Source: Rhodamnia argentea (Eukaryota; Streptophyta; Magnoliopsida; Myrtales; Myrtaceae). From it: a DNA stretch of 64,000 bases. The position numbers and the translations under genes are program-made. The stretch lies in the NCBI RefSeq assembly GCF_020921035.1, contig NC_063157.1, positions 8,654,001-8,718,000 on the forward strand, written 5' to 3'. Shown here one piece after another: positions 58,979 to 64,000 of this stretch (positions are counted from its first letter, which is position 1; the number at the start of each line of letters is the position of its first letter). The notes under the pieces were generated by a model. That model saw nothing but the letters and a program-made list of their open reading frames with translations, did not search any database and was not told where the DNA came from.

Positions 58979-59583
58979 TAGGAAAAAAGTTCAAAAAGTC
59001 ATAAATCTATTACACTTTTGCCAATTCAATGGTAAACTTTTTAATTTTATCTATTAAATCCTAAACATTTTCGAGTTTTGCCAATTGAGTTAATCGGGCC
59101 AACTTTGATCAAAAATGGCTGATGTGGATGCAGATTGTCCCGCGTGTCACTACCAACGGCGATGTTGAAAAATTTTAACAAAATTTTAATATGTTTTCTA
59201 ATTTTTATTGATTATTTTTACTTTTTCATATTTTGTTTCCCTTTTTTCCTTTTCTTTTATTTTTTTTCCCTTTGCCGGCCATTGCTGGGACTCGTTGATG
59301 GTCAGCGGAGGCCTGCATAAGGCAAAAAAAAAAAGGAAAAAAAAGCCCTACAAAAATAATAAGAAATTTTAACATATTGAAATATTATTAAAAAAATATC
59401 CATATCAACGCCGGCGGTGCCACGTAAGACGGTAGACCTCCATGTCAGCGATCTCCATCTAAAATTGACCAGTGGACTTAATGGGCAAGGCTTGAGAAAG
59501 TTTAGGATTCAATGTGCAAAATTGAAAGATTTATGATTAAATTGGCAAAAGTACAATAGGTTTAGGACTTTTTTGACAATTTT
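58979..59583. mobile_element. Mutator-like long-TIR element
   Basis: Left arm ttcaaaaagtcataaatc, cacttttgccaattcaatgg; right arm aggtttaggacttttttgac. The core near 59270-59310 has tttgccggccattgctggga. No clear 9-bp target duplication was resolved. Confidence 0.68.
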
Positions 59584-60320
59584 CGGCGATCGAATTCTGA
59601 AATCTTCCCTTTCCAACCGCCATGTCCTTCTAAAATAAAGAGGCTTGTTTGATTTCTTCTCTCACTATTTCTGTTTCTTGTTATTCTTTCATTATTTGAG
59701 AATCGAATTGTTACTTATTGTTCCATGGTTTTCGTTGCCCATCTCTACAAAAGATGACGTGGAAAACAAGTTTTTAAAAGTCACGACAAATTTAAGGGAA
59801 GAAAAAAAAAAGAGAGAGAGAGATCTGCACAACAGATATCGTTCCATCAAAATAGGCAACGCAAACAAATGCCTCAAATACCAACGATATCACCGACCTT
59901 TTCAATCGCGGCAAAAAAGTACGACGATCCGATTCATTCGTGGCGAAAAAAGCAAATATCGGATCTTTAGGGGACGAAAAAGCAATTTTGAAAAGGAATG
60001 ATTTTCCTCTATCCGCGAAATTTTGGAATTTCTTCGCGACGTCTTTTCTATCTCTTTATTTACCCTCCGGTCCTTCTCATTTTGCACCGGCTACGGCGCA
60101 GTTTTCGCTCTTCACTCGCTCGGAAGAACAGCACAAAATGGCGTGAGGCCCGAGCTTCGCTTTCCCGGGTAACTAACACCTTCTAGAACTTCTGCCCCGG
60201 GGAGGGGCACTTTCGTCTTTTCGTCCCGCCTCCTTCAAAAGTTCCCGGGCCGATTATCTCTCTCCCTGTAGCTGGCAGTCTGTTGAGATCACATCTCTCG
60301 GACCTTTCGCATTTCACACG

Positions 60321-60323
<3 letters not shown>
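59584..60323. other. Upstream region of the ABCG31-like gene
   Basis: Low-complexity frames on both strands without motifs. No TATA box stands out. Mixed composition becomes GC-rich after 60180, as in a leader. Confidence 0.4.

Positions 60324-60370
<47 letters not shown>
60324..60370. repeat. (GA)n microsatellite in the ABCG31-like leader
   Basis: About 20 GA units just before the ATG at 60376. An ATG at 60283 is in the same frame through the repeat, which would read as an Arg-Glu tract. Confidence 0.95.
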
Positions 60371-60372
<2 letters not shown>

Positions 60373-60375
60373 GCC

Positions 60376-63300
60376 ATGGCGGCGTCGAACGGGAGCGAGT
60401 TCTTCGAGGTCGAGATAGAGAGAGGGGGCGAGACGCTTGGGCGGCCGTCGAACGCGGAATCCGTGGAGGAGGATGAGAACGAGCTGCTGTGGGCGGCGAT
60501 CGAGCGCCTCCCCTCGCAGAAGCGGACCAACATGGCCCTGCTCAGGCGGACGCCGTCGGAGCATGGCGGCGACGCTCAACAGACGGAGACGATCGACGTG
60601 CGGAGGCTGGACCGCCTCAACAGGGAGCTCGTCGTCAGGAAGGCCCTGGCCACGAATGACCAGGACAACTACCGCCTCCTCTCCGCCATGAAGGAGCGTC
60701 TCGACCGGTAATGAGGCATCCACATTTTCATGAACTTTGAAACAGGCAATCGTTGTCATAGTGCGTCGGTAGTTCCCTCGCTAGACGTGCCCCTCGTTTC
60801 TCTGGATCGATGGTGTTTTGCGTGCTGGCGATTTTTTTCCTTTTTGGATCGTCTCCTTTTTGGCGATTAAGTTGCACGTGTAGTCTGTGACCTTTCTTTG
60901 CGGACGTTGAACCTGTGCACGGGACACTAACAGATCCGAGTGTGATTGGTCTCACTCGATAAGATGATCCCTGAATCCATGACTTTTTCTTTTTTTTCTG
61001 ATTTTCCACTTCTGCGGACTGAAATTATGTGTTAGGGTCGGCTTGGAGGTGCCGAAGATCGAAGTGAGGTTCGAGAACCTGAACATCGAAGCCAATGTGC
61101 AAACAGGCTCAAGAGCTTTGCCTACGTTGGTGAATTACACTCGTAACATGATAGAGGTTGTTATCATTTTTCTTTCTCATATTCAATATTATGTGCTGTA
61201 GTCCTTTTTTTCGTTCTTTGTTTCTTTTCTTTTAATACATCACTTCGGTGGCATGTCACTGCGTGCATTAACAATATACTATGTGGGTTATGCATCGCAG
61301 AATGTTCTAACTAGCTTGATGATATTTCGACCGAGAAGGCAGTCGCTCGCGATCTTGAAGACCATTAGGGGAGTTATCAAGCCCGGAAGGTAACGAAAGT
61401 AGCGGCTACTCAATAGACACTTGAAAACATCTTGCTACTTAGTACATGCGTAGACCTCGATGTGTTAAGAGTTGTTGGCCCTCGAGCGAGAGAGTGCTCC
61501 CATCTCATTCCCCATAAGTTATCATGTTATCAATGTTCTTTGGTTAAAGCTTAATGCGCTATCTTTTCAGAATGAGTTCGTCATGAAGCAGAAAACTTTT
61601 TTCTTTAAGTCAACTTACAGAAAAGAATTTATTAAGCAAATGAATTTCGTTATAAAAAAAATAAGACTATTACATTTAAAGTGTATTTTGAAGTGCTTAT
61701 ATATATATGACAGAAACTTCAAAAAGCTTAAACATGAATGCAATGACAACGTCTTGCCAGAACACTAAGAATTCACTGGCAGATGTAATAATCCTCACTC
61801 AACAAGCTTTTCTTCAGGGAATAAATTCTTTTGTCCGGGTTCCTCCTTGTAGCTAGTAGACTCGCCAAAATATGTTGTATTCGTGAGTGGACCATCATCA
61901 GCTCACGTAATACGTCTAGAATAGGTTGCATAGTTCGATACGTAATGGCATTACGTGATTCGGCTATATGCGTTTAGACAGAAACGTCCGCGCTTTTATT
62001 CTCAGTGTGCTGGGTTGGACAAACCCGTTACGTGGTAGCATGTGTCGTGTTCACCCGTGAGCAAACCCATTTATGTGTTTCTCTATTGGGCCTATGTAGG
62101 ATGACGTTACTTCTAGGGCCCCCAGGTTCGGGAAAATCCACTTTGCTTTTAGCTCTGGCTGGGAAACTCGATGCCAATCTGAAGGTAAAGAACTTTATTC
62201 TTTTACTAGAATTTTCCAATGTAAGGTATTGCCAAAATCATCCGGGAGGCATCTCATGTGGCTGATTTCCATGTAAGGTTATCTTCCGTACCCAAGCCTT
62301 TCTGGGCGGTAGTTTTTTTCTTCTCCTTTTTTTCTTTTCCTAAAAATTAATCGAATGTCGTTACCTACACTAAATATAACATTTGTCACCCATAACAATA
62401 ACCTACAACATTAACATCAACATCAACAACACTTTTATCCTAAACTAGTTGAGGTCAGCACCCATAACAATAACCTAATATTAGTAAAATAATCTTTCCA
62501 TATACTTACGTTCGGATGCATTTAACATAGATTTGCTAACACTGTGGAATGAAATTTACTTACATTTGACTTCAAGAGAGCTGTCTTGTTTTTTTTTTTT
62601 GGTCGAACAAGAGAGCTGGTTTACGGCAAAGTTTTAGCACATGAAATTGCTTTGATCCTCCGCCTAACTTACATAATTTGGTAGCCAGTAGTTCTCCCCT
62701 GTACTGTAGTGTATAGATCGGTCGTAGTAATGTTCAATCCTATAGGATTAGCTTTCTGGATGATCTTTCATTTTATTTATTTCCTGGTGAATTAGAGGGT
62801 CAGATCTTGCATCTCCAACCAAGAACTTGCCTTTCGGCCAAGCGTCCAATGGTTTGGATGACATTATTTTAGCCAGCCTGAATGACTTCAGTTTTTCACC
62901 ATAGCGCATCAAAATTCGATTGTCCTATGATCCTTTTCGAAAAGTTTTCCCAAATGTAATCATTTCTAATTTATCTAGGCTTTAGCATTTAGAGTACAAC
63001 TTCTGGACATAAAAGCAGATGGTATTTTCAGATTTTGTTTAAAGAAGTAAAAGACTATTCCCTAATCTTTCTTGTGGTTTCTGCCTAGAAAAATCCCTTA
63101 ATTGCGACAAAATCATCATATTTCTACTCTATAGCATAAACTGCATACTGTGGTCTACAAAAGCATTTGCCAAGTACGCCTCTATAGGCTTAACCATTGT
63201 TAAACTTGACTACCTGAAAAGAAGTTAGCCCTAATAGCAAATGAGTGGGGCAACCGTTACTGCGAAGATAAATAATAGTGGACTTTAGGAGAAGTTACAG

Positions 63301-63532
63301 GAAGAAAAGTGTCTTGATAACTATAGTATCTTGATAGATCCCCTGATTGCATGTCTCCTTTTGTTCCAGAAAAGTGGTAATATCACCTACAATGGGAATA
63401 AGCTCAGTGATTTCTGCGTTCAAAGGACTTCTGCCTATATAAGCCAAACAGATAATCATATTGCCGAGTTAACCGTTCGAGAAACCTTTGATTTCGCTGC
63501 AAGATGTCAAGGTGCAAGTGAAGGTTTTGCAG
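60376..63532 (+). CDS. ABCG31: ABC transporter G family, ABCG31/PDR-like (5' part, runs off window)
   Basis: Coding exons 60376-60707, 61036-61156, 61301-61389, 62100-62184 and 63370-63532, all GT-AG with matching phases, give the first 263 residues of a protein usually over 1400 long. Full-size ABCG (PDR) transporters sit in the plasma membrane. ABCG31 in Arabidopsis is linked to abscisic-acid export in seeds and to pollen-coat sterol glycosides. The start [11 protein letters not shown] matches the ABCG31 style. Then come the PDR-type segment ([16 protein letters not shown]), [35 protein letters not shown], Walker [10 protein letters not shown] (187-195) in exon 4 and the Q-loop YISQTDNH (Gln235), ending [20 protein letters not shown]. 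The next exon, expected to start after GFAG, was not found before 64000. An upstream in-frame ATG (60283) passes through the GA repeat and is less likely the start. Confidence 0.92.
62573..62618 (-). mobile_element. Micro-retroinsertion with 11-bp TSD in ABCG31-like intron 4
   Basis: caagagagctg at 62573-62583 and 62608-62618 encloses 24 bp: tcttg, a T-run, then GGTCGAA, i.e. TTCGACC plus poly(A) on the minus strand. Confidence 0.75.
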
Positions 63533-64000
63533 GTACTTCCGCTTAAAAGCTTTTGGTCATCTTATTGTGAGTTTCTATTTTGGACATGGAATTTACTTCC
63601 CTTTCTGTCTTAAATGTGACAAAAATCATGCATTTTGGACTTGAAACAGATTCAAGCAGGTACTACTCCAAAAATGTTTTGCTCTTTTGCAAGTTCTGAG
63701 TACTAACTTGATAGGATCAGTGTGCCGCTATATTCTCCCTTCCACGATCAAGATTGCACTTGAATCCACATGATTTTTTCTCTTTCTACTTGTCTTTTCT
63801 GTACTAAAGAACTGTACATATCCTTCGGGTAGCCACAGACTTATTTCTTTTGGCACAAGTACATTTGTGAAACAAATTTCATTAACTGGAGTTCTACCAT
63901 CTTTACATGATGTGCGTATCAAAGGCCTGTCCTTTGTCTGTCGTATACTATCCTATCTCACAATTTTAGGTGAACGTTGGGTACTGTGATCGCTGCAATC
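63533..64000. other. ABCG31-like intron 5 (partial)
   Basis: No sequence matching the next expected exon (YMKDL, then ...STDYVLKVLGLD) was recognised. An ttttag acceptor-like site at about 63969 is followed by text not resembling the family. The window ends inside the gene. Confidence 0.5.

Noticed and set aside
60183-60759. Minus-strand frames of 116 and 156 codons opposite ABCG31-like exon 1
   Set aside because: Shadow of a GC-rich exon plus the GA microsatellite read as Ser-Leu repeats.

Overview
The window is nuclear DNA from a flowering plant. Genes are split by GT-AG introns, intergenic DNA is AT-rich and full of non-autonomous transposons, and every recognised protein belongs to a plant family. 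The gene set (a UGT71-like glycosyltransferase array, an AMT1 ammonium transporter, an AIRP2-like RING ligase, a cis-prenyltransferase and an ABCG31-like transporter) fits a woody eudicot. A Myrtales species is only a guess.

Layout. 0.9-29 kb holds a glycosyltransferase cluster descended from one two-exon gene. Two copies look intact (1132-3639 and 14174-16858) and lie in a roughly 5 kb segment duplicated about 13 kb apart. Three copies are broken: an orphan second exon at 23309, a full-length but frameshifted copy at 24337, and a truncated copy at 27404 interrupted by a MITE. A UGT-intron-like remnant without exons sits at about 6405. Between them are a tau-class glutathione transferase fragment (11262-11640, minus), a decayed hAT transposase (about 19680-21480, minus) and two copies of a decayed copia RNase H region. 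29-34.6 kb is repeats plus the upstream region of an ammonium transporter. That upstream region is also present, without the transporter, at 6835-9045. 34.7-36.1 kb is the single-exon AMT1 gene. 36.7-38.8 kb is the five-exon AIRP2-like E3 ligase gene on the minus strand. 39-50 kb is transposon-rich DNA without a gene I can support. 50.3-52.8 kb is a three-exon cis-prenyltransferase gene on the minus strand. 53-60 kb is again transposons, including a 5'-truncated LINE. From 60376 to the right edge are the first five exons of an ABCG31-like full-size ABC transporter.

The genes do not form a pathway. The UGTs are a local tandem family and the others are independent neighbours. The most unusual signals are: (1) tiny insertions of about 20 bp, made of a poly(A) run with a short TTCGACC-like tail and flanked by target-site duplications of about 8-15 bp, two or three of them proved by an empty site in a duplicated segment of this same window; (2) several families of terminal-inverted-repeat elements that carry different ends but similar GC-rich GCGAGGG-type cores; (3) duplication of the AMT1 upstream region without the gene. 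Exon boundaries were inferred by reading splice sites and by remembered family homology. No alignment program or database was used.
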